Of a DNA stretch of 64,000 bases, positions 39,628-48,174 are shown piece after piece. Origin of the DNA: Magnetospirillum sp. (GTDB taxonomy: Bacteria > Pseudomonadota > Alphaproteobacteria > Rhodospirillales > Magnetospirillaceae); assembly GCA_024707145.1 (NCBI GenBank), contig JANQAI010000007.1:31075-95074 (forward strand), given 5' to 3'. Each line of letters starts with the position of its first letter. The stretch's first letter is position 1. The notes under the pieces are model-generated. The model was given only the letters and a program-made list of their open reading frames with translations. It did no database searches and was not told where the DNA came from. The position numbers and the translations under genes were made by a program.

Positions 39628-41727
39628 ATGAGCATCCATCGTCCGCAATCGCTGTCGCTGTTCGACGGCGCCATCCTGGGCCCGGCGGCCCGGGATGCCG
39701 TGGTCAAGCTGGACCCGCGGCAGCTGATCAAGAATCCGGTGATGTTCGCCACCGCCCTGGTGGCGCTGCTATCCACCGTGCTGTCGCTGGCCAATCCCGG
39801 TGCCGAGCATTTCGCCGTCATGGTGCAGATCTCGGCCTGGCTGTGGTTCACCGTGCTGTTCGCCAACTTCGCCGAAGCCATCGCCGAAGGGCGCGGCAAG
39901 GCCCAGGCCGCCGCGCTTCGCGGCACCAAGACCGGCACCGTCGCCAAGAAGGTGGCGGCCGTCGATGCCGCCCGGCATCAGGAGGTGGCGGCCGACGCCC
40001 TGCGCGCCGGCGACCTGGTGGTGTGCGAAGCCGGCGACACCATCCCCGGCGACGGCGACGTCGTCCTTGGTATCGCCACGGTGGACGAAAGCGCCATCAC
40101 CGGCGAATCCGCCCCGGTCATCCGCGAATCGGGCGGCGACCGGTCGGCGGTGACGGGGGGCACCCGCGTGGTGTCCGACCGCATCGTCGTGCGCATCACC
40201 ACCAATCCCGGCGAATCCTTCCTCGACCGCATGATCGCGCTGGTCGAAGGCGCCAAGCGGCAGAAGACCCCCAACGAGATCGCGCTGACCATCCTGCTGG
40301 TGGGCATGAGCCTGATCTTCCTGATCGTGGTTTCCACCCTGCCGGCCTGGGCGTCGTGGTCGGGTACGATGGTGCCCATGGTGTTCCTGATCGCGCTGTT
40401 CGTCACCCTGATCCCCACCACCATCGGCGGCCTGCTTTCCGCCATCGGCATCGCCGGCATGGACCGTCTGGTGAAGTTCAACGTCATCGCCAAGTCGGGC
40501 CGTTCGGTCGAGGCGGCGGGCGACATCGACGTGCTGCTGCTGGACAAGACCGGCACCATCACGCTCGGCGCCCGCCAAGCGGCGGAGTTCATCCCGCTGT
40601 CCAACGTCAACGAGCGCGACTTGGCCGAAGCGGCCTTCCTCTCCTCGCTGGCCGACGACACGCCGGAGGGCAAGTCCATCGTCGCCCTGGCCAAAAGCCG
40701 GTTTGGGTTGGTCGAGCCGGTGGGCGTGGACATGACCTTCATCCCCTTCTCAGCCCACACCCGCATGAGCGGCATCGACATGGACGGAACCACGATCCGC
40801 AAGGGCGCCGGCGACGCCATCGCCGCCCATGTGGCCGAGAAGGTCGGCCGCACCCCCGGCTGGCGAAGCCCGCCAAACACGGTGAATGGCGCGCAAAGCG
40901 CGCCGGTCGGAGTGCCCAAGGAGCTGGTGCAGGCGGTGGAGCGCGTGGGCAAGGCCGGCGGCACGCCGCTGGTGGTGGCCCGCGACGACCGGCTGCTGGG
41001 GGTGATCCACCTCAAGGACATTATCAAGCCCGGCATCCGCGAACGCTTCGCCACGCTCCGCGCCATGGGTATCAAGACGGTGATGATCACCGGCGACAAC
41101 CCGCTGACCGCCGCCGCCATCGCCGCCGAGGCCGGCGTGGACGACTTCCTGGCCGAGGCGACGCCGGAAAAGAAGCTGGAGCTGATCCGCGACACCCAGA
41201 AAGGCGGGCGGCTGGTGGCCATGTGCGGCGACGGCTCCAACGACGCCCCCGCCTTAGCCCAGGCCGATGTGGGCGTCGCCATGAACACCGGCACCCAGGC
41301 CGCGCGCGAGGCCGGCAACATGGTGGACCTGGAGAGCGATCCCACCAAGCTCATCGAGATCGTCATGATCGGCAAGCAATTGCTCATGAGCCGGGGCTCG
41401 CTGACCACGTTTTCCATCGCCAACGACGTGGCCAAGTACTTCGCCATCATCCCGGCGCTGTTCGTCGCCTCCTACCCGCAGCTCCAGGCGCTCAACGTCA
41501 TGAACCTGGCCAGCCCGCAGAGCGCGATACTCTCGGCCATCATCTTCAACGCACTGATCATCATTGCGCTGATTCCCCTGGCATTGAAGGGCGTCCGTTA
41601 CAAGCCGGCCAGCGCCGAAACGCTGCTGCGCCGCAACCTGCTGGTCTACGGCCTGGGCGGCCTTGTCGTCCCTTTCATCGGCATCAAGCTGGTCGACCTG
41701 GTGGTCGCCGCCCTCGGCCTGGCCTGA
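39628..41727 (+). CDS. kdpB: potassium-transporting ATPase ATP-binding subunit KdpB
   Basis: 699-aa P-type ATPase subunit. TGESAPV (actuator), DKTGTITLG (phosphorylation Asp near residue 307), [20 protein letters not shown] and [20 protein letters not shown] are all intact. The ATG at 39628 follows GGGAG. Within the nucleotide-binding domain, residues ~410-430 ([20 protein letters not shown]) look like an extra loop compared with ordinary KdpB and derive from a palindromic DNA stretch (GGCGCGCAAAGCGCGCC). Confidence 0.96.
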   Translation: MSIHRPQSLSLFDGAILGPAARDAVVKLDPRQLIKNPVMFATALVALLSTVLSLANPGAEHFAVMVQISAWLWFTVLFANFAEAIAEGRGKAQAAALRGTKTGTVAKKVAAVDAARHQEVAADALRAGDLVVCEAGDTIPGDGDVVLGIATVDESAITGESAPVIRESGGDRSAVTGGTRVVSDRIVVRITTNPGESFLDRMIALVEGAKRQKTPNEIALTILLVGMSLIFLIVVSTLPAWASWSGTMVPMVFLIALFVTLIPTTIGGLLSAIGIAGMDRLVKFNVIAKSGRSVEAAGDIDVLLLDKTGTITLGARQAAEFIPLSNVNERDLAEAAFLSSLADDTPEGKSIVALAKSRFGLVEPVGVDMTFIPFSAHTRMSGIDMDGTTIRKGAGDAIAAHVAEKVGRTPGWRSPPNTVNGAQSAPVGVPKELVQAVERVGKAGGTPLVVARDDRLLGVIHLKDIIKPGIRERFATLRAMGIKTVMITGDNPLTAAAIAAEAGVDDFLAEATPEKKLELIRDTQKGGRLVAMCGDGSNDAPALAQADVGVAMNTGTQAAREAGNMVDLESDPTKLIEIVMIGKQLLMSRGSLTTFSIANDVAKYFAIIPALFVASYPQLQALNVMNLASPQSAILSAIIFNALIIIALIPLALKGVRYKPASAETLLRRNLLVYGLGGLVVPFIGIKLVDLVVAALGLA

Positions 41728-41740
41728 TCGGAGCATCCCC

Positions 41741-42358
41741 ATGTTGAAGGAATTCCGCCCCGCCTTGGTGCTGCTGGTCGCGATGACCATCGTCACCGGC
41801 ATCCTTTATCCGCTGGTCGTCACCGGCCTGGCGCAACTCGCCTTCCCCTGGCAGGCCAATGGCAGCCTGATCGAGAAGGACGGCCATGTGGCCGGTTCGG
41901 CCCTGATCGGCCAGTCCTTCACCGGCCCGGCCTATTTCTGGGGCCGCCCGTCGGCCACCACCGGGGCCGATCCGGCCGATCCGGCCAAGACCGTGGCCGC
42001 CCCCTACAACGCCGCCAATTCCATGGGCAGCAACCTCGCCCCCACCAGCAAGGCGCTGGCCGAGGGCGTGGCGGCGGCGGTGGAGGCGGCCAAGGCCGCC
42101 CATCCCGACCAGAAGGGGCCGGTGCCGGTGGATCTGGTCACCGCCTCGGCCTCGGGACTGGACCCGCACATCTCGCCGGCCGCCGCCTCGTATCAGGTCA
42201 AGCGCGTGGCCCTGGCGCGGAGGATTCCAATCGAGGAGGTGCAGAAGCTGCTGGCCGCACACATCGAGGGACGCGAACTGGGCATCCTTGGCGAACCCCG
42301 GATCAACGTGCTGAACCTCAACCTGGCCCTGGACGAAAAGTGGCCGTTGGCGAAGTGA
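41741..42358 (+). CDS. kdpC: potassium-transporting ATPase subunit KdpC
   Basis: 205 aa, one N-terminal membrane helix ([20 protein letters not shown]) and a periplasmic domain. Family motifs: [40 protein letters not shown] and VNVLxLNLALD-type ending ([18 protein letters not shown]). Normal length. It assists ATP binding in the KdpFABC pump. Confidence 0.95.
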   Translation: MLKEFRPALVLLVAMTIVTGILYPLVVTGLAQLAFPWQANGSLIEKDGHVAGSALIGQSFTGPAYFWGRPSATTGADPADPAKTVAAPYNAANSMGSNLAPTSKALAEGVAAAVEAAKAAHPDQKGPVPVDLVTASASGLDPHISPAAASYQVKRVALARRIPIEEVQKLLAAHIEGRELGILGEPRINVLNLNLALDEKWPLAK

Positions 42359-42370
42359 ACGAAGGACATT

Positions 42371-42399
42371 TGCGGGTGGCCTGGGAACGGCCGCCCGCA
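42371..42399 (+). terminator. hairpin after kdpC
   Basis: TGCGGGTGGCC and GGCCGCCCGCA pair almost perfectly around TGGGAAC, followed by CAGCTTTG. It could attenuate transcription between kdpFABC and kdpDE, or stabilise the upstream mRNA. Confidence 0.5.
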
Positions 42400-42421
42400 C
42401 AGCTTTGACCGGGGTTGGACC

Positions 42422-42466
42422 ATGGCACGCATCCTCGTCATCGACAGCGATCCCTATGAAGCGTGA
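42422..42466 (+). pseudogene. 14-codon remnant resembling a response-regulator N-terminus
   Basis: ATG at 42422 reads MARILVIDSDPYEA and stops. The sequence is that of a receiver-domain beginning (compare MSRILVIDDEPQI of the kdpE here). It overlaps the start of the shortened KdpC gene at 42456. It is probably what is left of an earlier regulator gene after recombination, though it could still serve as a leader peptide. Confidence 0.45.
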
Positions 42467-42797
42467 GGCCAAATGGCCCGCGCTCGTCCCGCTGATCGCG
42501 GTGCTGGCCTTCATCGTTTTCGCTGTCGTCCTGGCTGACCGGCAAGGCCCGCAGCCCCCGGCCGTCGATCTGCGCTATTTCCATCCCCGCCCGGGGGCGT
42601 CCGGTCAGTTTGCCGATCTGGGCTACGCATCCATCCAGGTGAAGAGTGTCGCCGCCAGCCGCCATGTTCCGGTTCAGGAGGTTCGCCGTCTGATGGGGGA
42701 ATACACGATCGGCCGCGACGGACCGATGATAGGCCGGCAGCGCGTCGATATTCCAAAACTCAATGAGGCGCTGGACGAACGCTGGCCAATGAAATGA
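42456..42797 (+). CDS. shortened KdpC-like protein
   Basis: 113 aa. One membrane helix (WPALVPLIAVLAFIVFAVVL) then a reduced periplasmic part. DLRYFHPRPGASG parallels KdpC's [32 protein letters not shown] parallels [18 protein letters not shown]; the end LNEALDERWPMK parallels [13 protein letters not shown]. Compared with the 205-aa KdpC next door, roughly 90 central residues are missing. It sits between kdpC and kdpD, 10 bp before kdpD. It may modulate KdpFABC or link the pump to the KdpD sensor; this is inference. Not a simple fragment: the reading frame, membrane helix and both conserved ends are kept. Confidence 0.75.
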   Translation: MKREAKWPALVPLIAVLAFIVFAVVLADRQGPQPPAVDLRYFHPRPGASGQFADLGYASIQVKSVAASRHVPVQEVRRLMGEYTIGRDGPMIGRQRVDIPKLNEALDERWPMK

Positions 42798-42807
42798 ACT
42801 GAAGCCC

Positions 42808-45507
42808 ATGACCGACGACCGCGACGACAGACCGTCACCCGATGCCCTTCTCGCCGAAGCCCAGCGTGAGGGGCGCGGGCATTTGAAGATCTTCCTGGGG
42901 GCCGCCCCCGGCGTGGGCAAGACCTATGCCATGCTGGAGGCGGCGCACGAGCGCGTGCGCGAAGGCATCGACGTGGTTGCCGGAATCGTCGAGCACCATG
43001 GGCGCCGCGAAACCGAAGCCTTGCTCAAGGGCCTGGAGGTCCTGCCTCCCCGCATGACCGAGTACCGCGGCAAGAGCTTCCGCGAAATGGACCTGGACGC
43101 GCTGCTGACGCGCCGCCCCCGCATCGCCCTGGTGGACGAGCTAGCCCACACCAACATCCCCGGCTCACGCCACGTCAAGCGCTGGCAGGACGTCGAGGAA
43201 CTGCTGGCCGCCAGCATCGACGTCTATTCCACCCTCAACATCCAGCACCTGGAATCCATCAACGACATCGTCGAGCAGATTTCCGGCGTCAAGGTGCGCG
43301 AAACCCTGCCCGACGCCGTACTCGCCACCGCCGACGAGATCGAGTTGATCGACCTGCCGCCCCAGGACCTGATCAAGCGGCTGGAGGAGGGCAAGGTTTA
43401 TGTGCCGGAACAGGCCAAGCGGGCGGTGCACAGTTTCTTCTCACCCGGCAACCTGACGGCCTTGCGCGAACTGGCGCTGCGCCACGCCGCCGAGCGGGTG
43501 GACCGCCAGATGGTCGACTACATGCGGGCCCACGCCATCCCCGGCCCATGGCCGGCGCGGGAGCGGGTGCTGGTGTGCATCGACGAGAAGGTGGATGCCG
43601 ACCGGCTGGTGCGCGTCGCCAAGCGGGCGGCCGAACGGCGCGGCGCCGCCTGGGTGGCGGTGACGGTGGAAACCTCGCATGCCCATACATTGTCCGAGGC
43701 GGACATCGACCGTATCGATGCCGCCATGCGGCTGGCCGCCCAATTGGGCGGCGAGACGACGACCCTGCAAGGCGACGACGTCGCCGATACGGTGCTGAAC
43801 TACGCCCGCGAGCGCAACTGCACCCAGATCGTGGTGGGGCGCGCCCGCAAGGCGGGCTGGTTCGGGCGGCTGGGCAAGTCGGTGACGGAACGGCTGATCG
43901 AGCGCTCCGGCGACTTCAACGTCCTGGTGGTCGGCGGCGAAGACGAGGAAAAGTCCCGTGCGGCGGCCGCCGCATCGCCCACCTCCGCTGGTTGGCGGCT
44001 GTGGCTGGGGTATCTGTTCGCGTTGGCGGCGACCGCCGCCGCCACCGGACTGGGCTTCCTGATCGACCTGTGGCTGCCCATCGCCAACATCTCGGTGGCC
44101 TACCTGCTGGCGGTGATGATCGTCGCCATGAAGTCCGGCCTGCGGGCCGGCATCCTGGCCTCGGTCTGGAGCTTCCTGGCCTTCAACTTCTTCTTCACCG
44201 AACCGCGGCGGACCTTCGCCATCACCGACACCCAGAACATCCTGACGGTGGTGTTCTTCCTGATCGCGGCGGTCATCATCAGCAACATGGCGGCGCGCCT
44301 GCGCGCCCAGGTCCGCACCACCCGCGAGAGCGTGCGGCGCACCACCAACCTGTACGATTTCGGCCGCAAGATCACCGCCGCCGCCACCCTGGACGACGTG
44401 CTGTGGGCGGTGGTCCACCACGTGGCCGCCACCATCCACGGCAAGTCGCTGGTGCTGATGCCGGGCGAGCAGGGACTGGCCATCGCCGCCGGCTATCCGC
44501 CCGAGGACCAGATCGACGACAAATCGGCCGGCGCCGCCGACTGGGCGTGGAACCATGGCCAGTTGGCCGGGCGCGGATCCGCCACCCTGCCGGTCGCCGA
44601 CTGGCTGTTCCTGCCGCTGAAGACCGGGCGCGGGCCGGTGGGCGTGCTGGGCGTGCAGATGATGGAGGACGCCGACATGCCCTCGCCGGCGCAGTTGCGG
44701 CTGCTGGAAACCCTGGCCGACCAGGCCGCGGTCGCCATCGAGCGCACCACCCTGGCGGCCGACATCGAAACCGCCCGCGTCGCCACCGAGCGGGAACGGC
44801 TGCGCGCCGCCCTACTGTCGTCGCTGTCGCACGACCTGCGCACGCCGCTGGTGTCGATCATGGGGGCCGCCGGCACCATGCTCAGCTACGACGAATCATT
44901 GGACCACGCCAGCCGGCGCGATCTCGCCCAGACCATCCAGGACGAGGCGGAACGGTTGAACCGTTTCGTCCAGAACCTGCTGGACATGACCAAGCTGGGC
45001 TCGGGCGCGCTCAAGCCCCGGGTGGACTGGGTCGACCTGCGCGACGTGGCGACGGCGGCAGTCAAGCGCACCGAGCGCTTGGCCCGGCGCCATTCCATCC
45101 GTGTCGAGATCGCCCCTGAAATGCCGCTGCTGTGCCTGGACGCCGTGCTGATGGAGCAGGTGTTCTTCAACCTGCTGGACAATGCCTGCAAGTACGCGCC
45201 CGCCGGAACCCCCATCAAGGTGTGGGCGATGCGGACGGCCGAGCATATCGCCATCGAGGTGGCCGACCAGGGGCCGGGCATCCCGCCCGAGGATCGCGAG
45301 AAGGTGTTCGACATGTTCTACCGGGTCCAGGCCGCCGACAGCCAGACCGCCGGCACCGGTCTGGGCCTTGCCATCTGCCGTGGCATCATCGAGGCTCATG
45401 GCGGCACCATCAAGGCCGAGCCAGGCCTGCACGGGGCCGGCACCTGCATCATCATCCACCTGCCGCTGCCGCCCGATCTCGGCCTTACCGCCAAGGAGCA
45501 CGCCTGA
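42808..45507 (+). CDS. kdpD: osmosensitive K+ channel histidine kinase KdpD
   Basis: 899-aa sensor kinase controlling kdpFABC. KdpD domain with Walker A GAAPGVGKTY near residue 31 and DELAHTNIPGSRH; USP-like domain (~255-380); four membrane helices (~395-500); GAF-like part; HisKA SSLSHDLRTPL with His near 675; HATPase with NLLDNACKYA, DQGPGIPPED and GTGLGLAI. Length is normal. The stop overlaps the kdpE start (TGATG). Confidence 0.95.
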   Translation: MTDDRDDRPSPDALLAEAQREGRGHLKIFLGAAPGVGKTYAMLEAAHERVREGIDVVAGIVEHHGRRETEALLKGLEVLPPRMTEYRGKSFREMDLDALLTRRPRIALVDELAHTNIPGSRHVKRWQDVEELLAASIDVYSTLNIQHLESINDIVEQISGVKVRETLPDAVLATADEIELIDLPPQDLIKRLEEGKVYVPEQAKRAVHSFFSPGNLTALRELALRHAAERVDRQMVDYMRAHAIPGPWPARERVLVCIDEKVDADRLVRVAKRAAERRGAAWVAVTVETSHAHTLSEADIDRIDAAMRLAAQLGGETTTLQGDDVADTVLNYARERNCTQIVVGRARKAGWFGRLGKSVTERLIERSGDFNVLVVGGEDEEKSRAAAAASPTSAGWRLWLGYLFALAATAAATGLGFLIDLWLPIANISVAYLLAVMIVAMKSGLRAGILASVWSFLAFNFFFTEPRRTFAITDTQNILTVVFFLIAAVIISNMAARLRAQVRTTRESVRRTTNLYDFGRKITAAATLDDVLWAVVHHVAATIHGKSLVLMPGEQGLAIAAGYPPEDQIDDKSAGAADWAWNHGQLAGRGSATLPVADWLFLPLKTGRGPVGVLGVQMMEDADMPSPAQLRLLETLADQAAVAIERTTLAADIETARVATERERLRAALLSSLSHDLRTPLVSIMGAAGTMLSYDESLDHASRRDLAQTIQDEAERLNRFVQNLLDMTKLGSGALKPRVDWVDLRDVATAAVKRTERLARRHSIRVEIAPEMPLLCLDAVLMEQVFFNLLDNACKYAPAGTPIKVWAMRTAEHIAIEVADQGPGIPPEDREKVFDMFYRVQAADSQTAGTGLGLAICRGIIEAHGGTIKAEPGLHGAGTCIIIHLPLPPDLGLTAKEHA

Positions 45508-46188
45508 TGTCGCGCATCCTGGTCATCGACGACGAGCCGCAGATCCGCAAGTTCATGCGCATCTCCCTGGTGGCCAACGGCTACGACGTGGTCGAGGCGG
45601 AGAATGCGGCCGGGGGCATCGAAGCCGCACGGACCCAATCCCCCGACCTGATCATCCTCGACCTCGGCCTGCCCGACCTGGACGGCCAGGAGGTGATCAG
45701 CGCCGTGCGCGAATTCTCTCATGCGCCCATCATCGTGCTGTCGGTGCGGGCGCAGGAGTTGGACAAGGTCGAGGCGCTCGACCGCGGCGCCAACGACTAC
45801 GTCACCAAGCCCTTCGGCGTCGCCGAACTGATGGCGCGCGTCCGCGCCGTGCTGCGCCAGCGGGCACCGAAGGAAGAGACGGAAGTCCTGGAAATCGGTA
45901 CCCTCCGCATCGACCTTGCCCGCCGCTTGGTTACTCGCGCCGGTGAGGAGCTGCACCTGTCCAGGAAGGAATGGGACCTGCTGGAATTCTTCGCCCGCAC
46001 TCCCGACCACGTGCTGACCCACAAGGAAATCCTCAGGCAGGTGTGGGGCCCCGCCCATGTGGAGGACACCGCCTACCTGCGGGTCTACGTCAACCAGGCT
46101 CCGCCAGAAGCTGGAAACCGATCCGGCCCAGCCCACCCTGATCGTCACCGAACCCGGTGTCGGCTACCGCCTCAAGGGACGGGAGTAG
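45507..46188 (+). CDS. kdpE: response regulator KdpE (frameshifted near the end)
   Basis: OmpR-type regulator. The receiver starts MSRILVIDDEPQIRKFMRI; LIILDLGLPDLDG carries the phospho-Asp; VTKPFG is conserved. The winged-helix domain runs to ILRQVWGPAHVEDTAYLRVY. After VNQ (codon ~197) an extra G at 46097-46098 breaks the frame. Removing it gives LRQKLETDPAQPTLIVTEPG and GYRLKGRE with a stop at 46186-46188, and a normal length of ~226 aa. The unrepaired frame would lose the last DNA-contacting wing. Sequencing error or true mutation cannot be separated here. Confidence 0.9.
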
Positions 46189-46450
46189 CTACAGCCGCAT
46201 CTACGCTCCCGGATCGACCTCGCGATCGGGCGGAAATACCGTCTTGCCGGCATGGATGGGACGGTCAACAAGCTTCTGGTGCGGGACGAATTGGACCGGG
46301 CGCTGCGGTCGGACGCGCCTTTCCGGCGCGGATTTCTCCAAAGGATCGATTTCCAACGATGCTGCTTTTGCCGGCCCGTCTGGCGGCATGCGGAAGCCGG
46401 CTCATCCGATGGATGATTTCGGCGGCGGCACCGTCGCTTCCCCCCGGCAC
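46189..46450. other. region between kdpE and GntR-zinc-ribbon gene
   Basis: No recognised gene. Two short frames look mildly protein-like: a minus-strand 62-aa frame 46201-46389 (PERRVRPQRPVQFVPHQKLV) and a plus-strand frame starting 46252 (MDGTVNKLLVRDELDRALRS). They are mutually exclusive in large part; neither is supported by a ribosome site. Confidence 0.3.
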
Positions 46451-46813
46451 CTACCAGACGCGGAAGCAGGTCTGGCACCAGCGCACAGAACCCCGGTCGT
46501 CGCTGAGGAGGCGGAAGTTCGAACTTTCGCAAAGCGGACATTCACCAGCGTTCTCACCAACACTGGCCAAGGGGTCGGCCACCGTGCAGCCGCCATTATC
46601 GTGGCGCACCACCGCCCCGGTGCCAACCAGGATGGACAAGGCCTCACGGACCGAAGTGCGGGGTACGCCGTAACGCTCAGCCAGCGCCGCCTCGTTCAAC
46701 CGCATCCCCGGCGGAAACGTCCCGGCGGAAACGTCGCACTGCAGCCGCTGGACAATGTGCTGGGTGCGCGTCAAACCGCGACGCGCCTTCGCCAAATCAG
46801 GAGCAAGCGCCAT
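46451..46813 (-). CDS. GntR-type winged-helix protein with C-terminal zinc ribbon
   Basis: 120 aa. Residues ~15-80 are a FadR/GntR-type winged helix (GTFPPGMRLNEAALAERYG, VPRTSVREALSILVGTGAVV). The usual ligand-binding FCD or UTRA domain is missing. Instead the last ~35 residues hold CPLC...CQTC (ECPLCESSNFRLLSDDRGSV then RWCQTCFRVW), a treble-clef or zinc-ribbon arrangement. It is last in a tight minus-strand operon behind the 60-aa protein (6-bp gap). It could be a metal- or redox-sensing repressor or an RNA/DNA binding adaptor; this is inference. Confidence 0.75.
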   Translation of the reverse strand: MALAPDLAKARRGLTRTQHIVQRLQCDVSAGTFPPGMRLNEAALAERYGVPRTSVREALSILVGTGAVVRHDNGGCTVADPLASVGENAGECPLCESSNFRLLSDDRGSVRWCQTCFRVW

Positions 46814-46819
46814 AAGCGT

Positions 46820-47002
46820 TCAGCTTCCGAGATTGGACGCCTGCCGCGCCGCCTCTTCCGCTTCAATCCGCACGGACAGGATCGACTCGGCCAGTTCGCG
46901 GTAGCCGAGGGCCTGCGCGTCCTGCGCCAGCCGGCCCAGCCCCCGTGCCACTTGGAAGGCGTCGCTGGGCTTGGGAAAGCGCGGTGCTTGGATCTGTCTC
47001 AC
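46820..47002 (-). CDS. 60-aa hypothetical protein
   Basis: Starts at GTG 47002, with AAGGAG 7 bases upstream. It reads VRQIQAPRFPKPSDAFQVAR, then GLGRLAQDAQALGYRELAES and an acidic/Ala-rich helix ending ASNLGS. Likely all helical; no family recognised. The GTGA at its start suggests that the upstream ribbon-helix-helix gene should end here, which requires a frameshift in that gene. It lies 6 bp before the GntR-zinc-ribbon gene. Confidence 0.6.
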   Translation of the reverse strand: MRQIQAPRFPKPSDAFQVARGLGRLAQDAQALGYRELAESILSVRIEAEEAARQASNLGS

Positions 47003-47456
47003 TTTTCTTCTCCTTGTGTCTCTTGGCGCGTGGCGGCAGCCCGTCGGCGATGTCACCGATACTGCGCAGAGTGAAAATCCGGATGGCGGAGGCCAGATTG
47101 CCGCCGTCATAGAGGGCATGGGCCTTGGTGCACAGATCATCGACGCTGCACCCCAGTTCACTGCCAAGCCCCTCCAGCGCCCGCCAGAAATCGGCCTCAA
47201 GCTTCACGGTGGTGCGGCGGCACCCGATCCGGACGTTGCGGGCGACGAGTGCCGTCACGATGGCAGGAATCGGATTGGGCGCCTGGCGTTCTCCGGCCTC
47301 GGAAATGCGTTGGTCGACGGTACGCACGGCGGTTTCCAAGATGGTCGCGATGACCCCGTCACCTTGGTCGAACGCCCTTGCGCAAAGGCGCCGCAGTTCC
47401 ATGCGCAGGCCCAAGAGGTCGTCCGTGGCTTTCGGCAGCAGCAATTTTGACCGCAC
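46863..47456 (-). CDS. ribbon-helix-helix (RHH_4-type) protein
   Basis: Starts at GTG 47456, 2 bases after the GNAT stop. The N-terminal ~80 residues are helical (LLLPKATDDLLGLRMELRRL). The ribbon-helix-helix part follows: CRRTTVKLEADFWRALEGLG, then DGGNLASAIRIFTLRSI, the RHH_4 layout seen in many Alphaproteobacteria. The frame then runs on through the 60-aa gene to 46863, giving 197 aa with a low-quality tail. A one-base shift near 47003-47040 would instead end it at the GTGA of the next gene (~150 aa). Probably a DNA-binding regulator of its own operon. Confidence 0.65.
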   Translation of the reverse strand: MRSKLLLPKATDDLLGLRMELRRLCARAFDQGDGVIATILETAVRTVDQRISEAGERQAPNPIPAIVTALVARNVRIGCRRTTVKLEADFWRALEGLGSELGCSVDDLCTKAHALYDGGNLASAIRIFTLRSIGDIADGLPPRAKRHKEKKSETDPSTALSQAQRRLPSGTGAGPAGAGRAGPRLPRTGRVDPVRAD

Positions 47457-47458
47457 GG

Positions 47459-48064
47459 TTATTCCGCCGCCTGCAGTGCACGGGGTCCTGCCTGCGCTTT
47501 GCTGAAGTCCCAGTTGCCCTCCGGCTGTACGATGAGATCCTCGAAGGCGGGATCGCCGAACGGGCCGAACGGGATCTCGCCCTTTTCGGTGAGCGGGCGG
47601 ATGTCGTGGACGACGGGGATCAAGGTCCCGCGATACATTTCGATGGCCTGACCGGAGATGCGGCCGCCGAAGCGTTTCCACAGGTTGACGGTGTCCTTGC
47701 GGGCCCGTCCGGCGGCGGTGCGGTAGCCCTTCTGGCGGGCCAATTGGAGGGCCGCACGGGCCAGGGCGGCAAACACCGCGAACGAACGATAGCGGCGGAG
47801 GATGCCGACTCGTTCAAGCAGCACGAATTCCGCGAAGTAGCGGATCCGGATCACTCCGGCCGGGGCGCCGTCGACGAAGGCAAGCATGTGCGTGGCGCTG
47901 AAGTCGTTGCCGTTGAATTCGTCGTAATAGGTGATGTTGTCTTCTTCGCCCAGAAAGACAGCTCCCCGGATCGCCCATACCATCGAGAATTCCTCGGGGG
48001 TACGGACGATCCGCACCTCCACCGGGCCGGATCGGTAGTAAGCGGTTGGATGGTGGATGGTCAT
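47459..48064 (-). CDS. GNAT-family N-acyltransferase
   Basis: 201 aa from ATG 48064 (MTIHHPTAYYRSGPVEVRIV). GNAT core features: VWAIRGAVFLGEEDNITYYD, MLAFVDGAPAGVIRIRYF, LLERVGILRRYRSFAVFAAL (the acyl-CoA pyrophosphate loop region), ARKDTVNLWKRFGGRISG. The layout resembles acetyltransferases close to autoinducer-synthase-like GNATs, but the substrate is unknown. First gene of the minus-strand operon GNAT-RHH-60aa-GntR/Zn, divergent from a LysR regulator with a perfect inverted repeat between them. Confidence 0.8.
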   Translation of the reverse strand: MTIHHPTAYYRSGPVEVRIVRTPEEFSMVWAIRGAVFLGEEDNITYYDEFNGNDFSATHMLAFVDGAPAGVIRIRYFAEFVLLERVGILRRYRSFAVFAALARAALQLARQKGYRTAAGRARKDTVNLWKRFGGRISGQAIEMYRGTLIPVVHDIRPLTEKGEIPFGPFGDPAFEDLIVQPEGNWDFSKAQAGPRALQAAE

Positions 48065-48125
48065 GGCTCGCAACCTACAGATTGCAGTTTGTCCTATAAG
48101 GGATATTGCGAGCGTGTCACCTGGA

Positions 48126-48153
48126 GCGGTATGCCGTATGATCTGCATACCGC
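48126..48153. promoter_or_regulatory. inverted repeat between GNAT operon and lysR-type gene
   Basis: GCGGTATGC - 10 bases - GCATACCGC, perfect 9-bp arms, 22 bases before the LysR start and 62 bases from the GNAT start. Position and shape fit a LysR-type operator controlling both directions. Confidence 0.65.
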
Positions 48154-48174
48154 GTGGGCCGGAATAGTCGGTAT

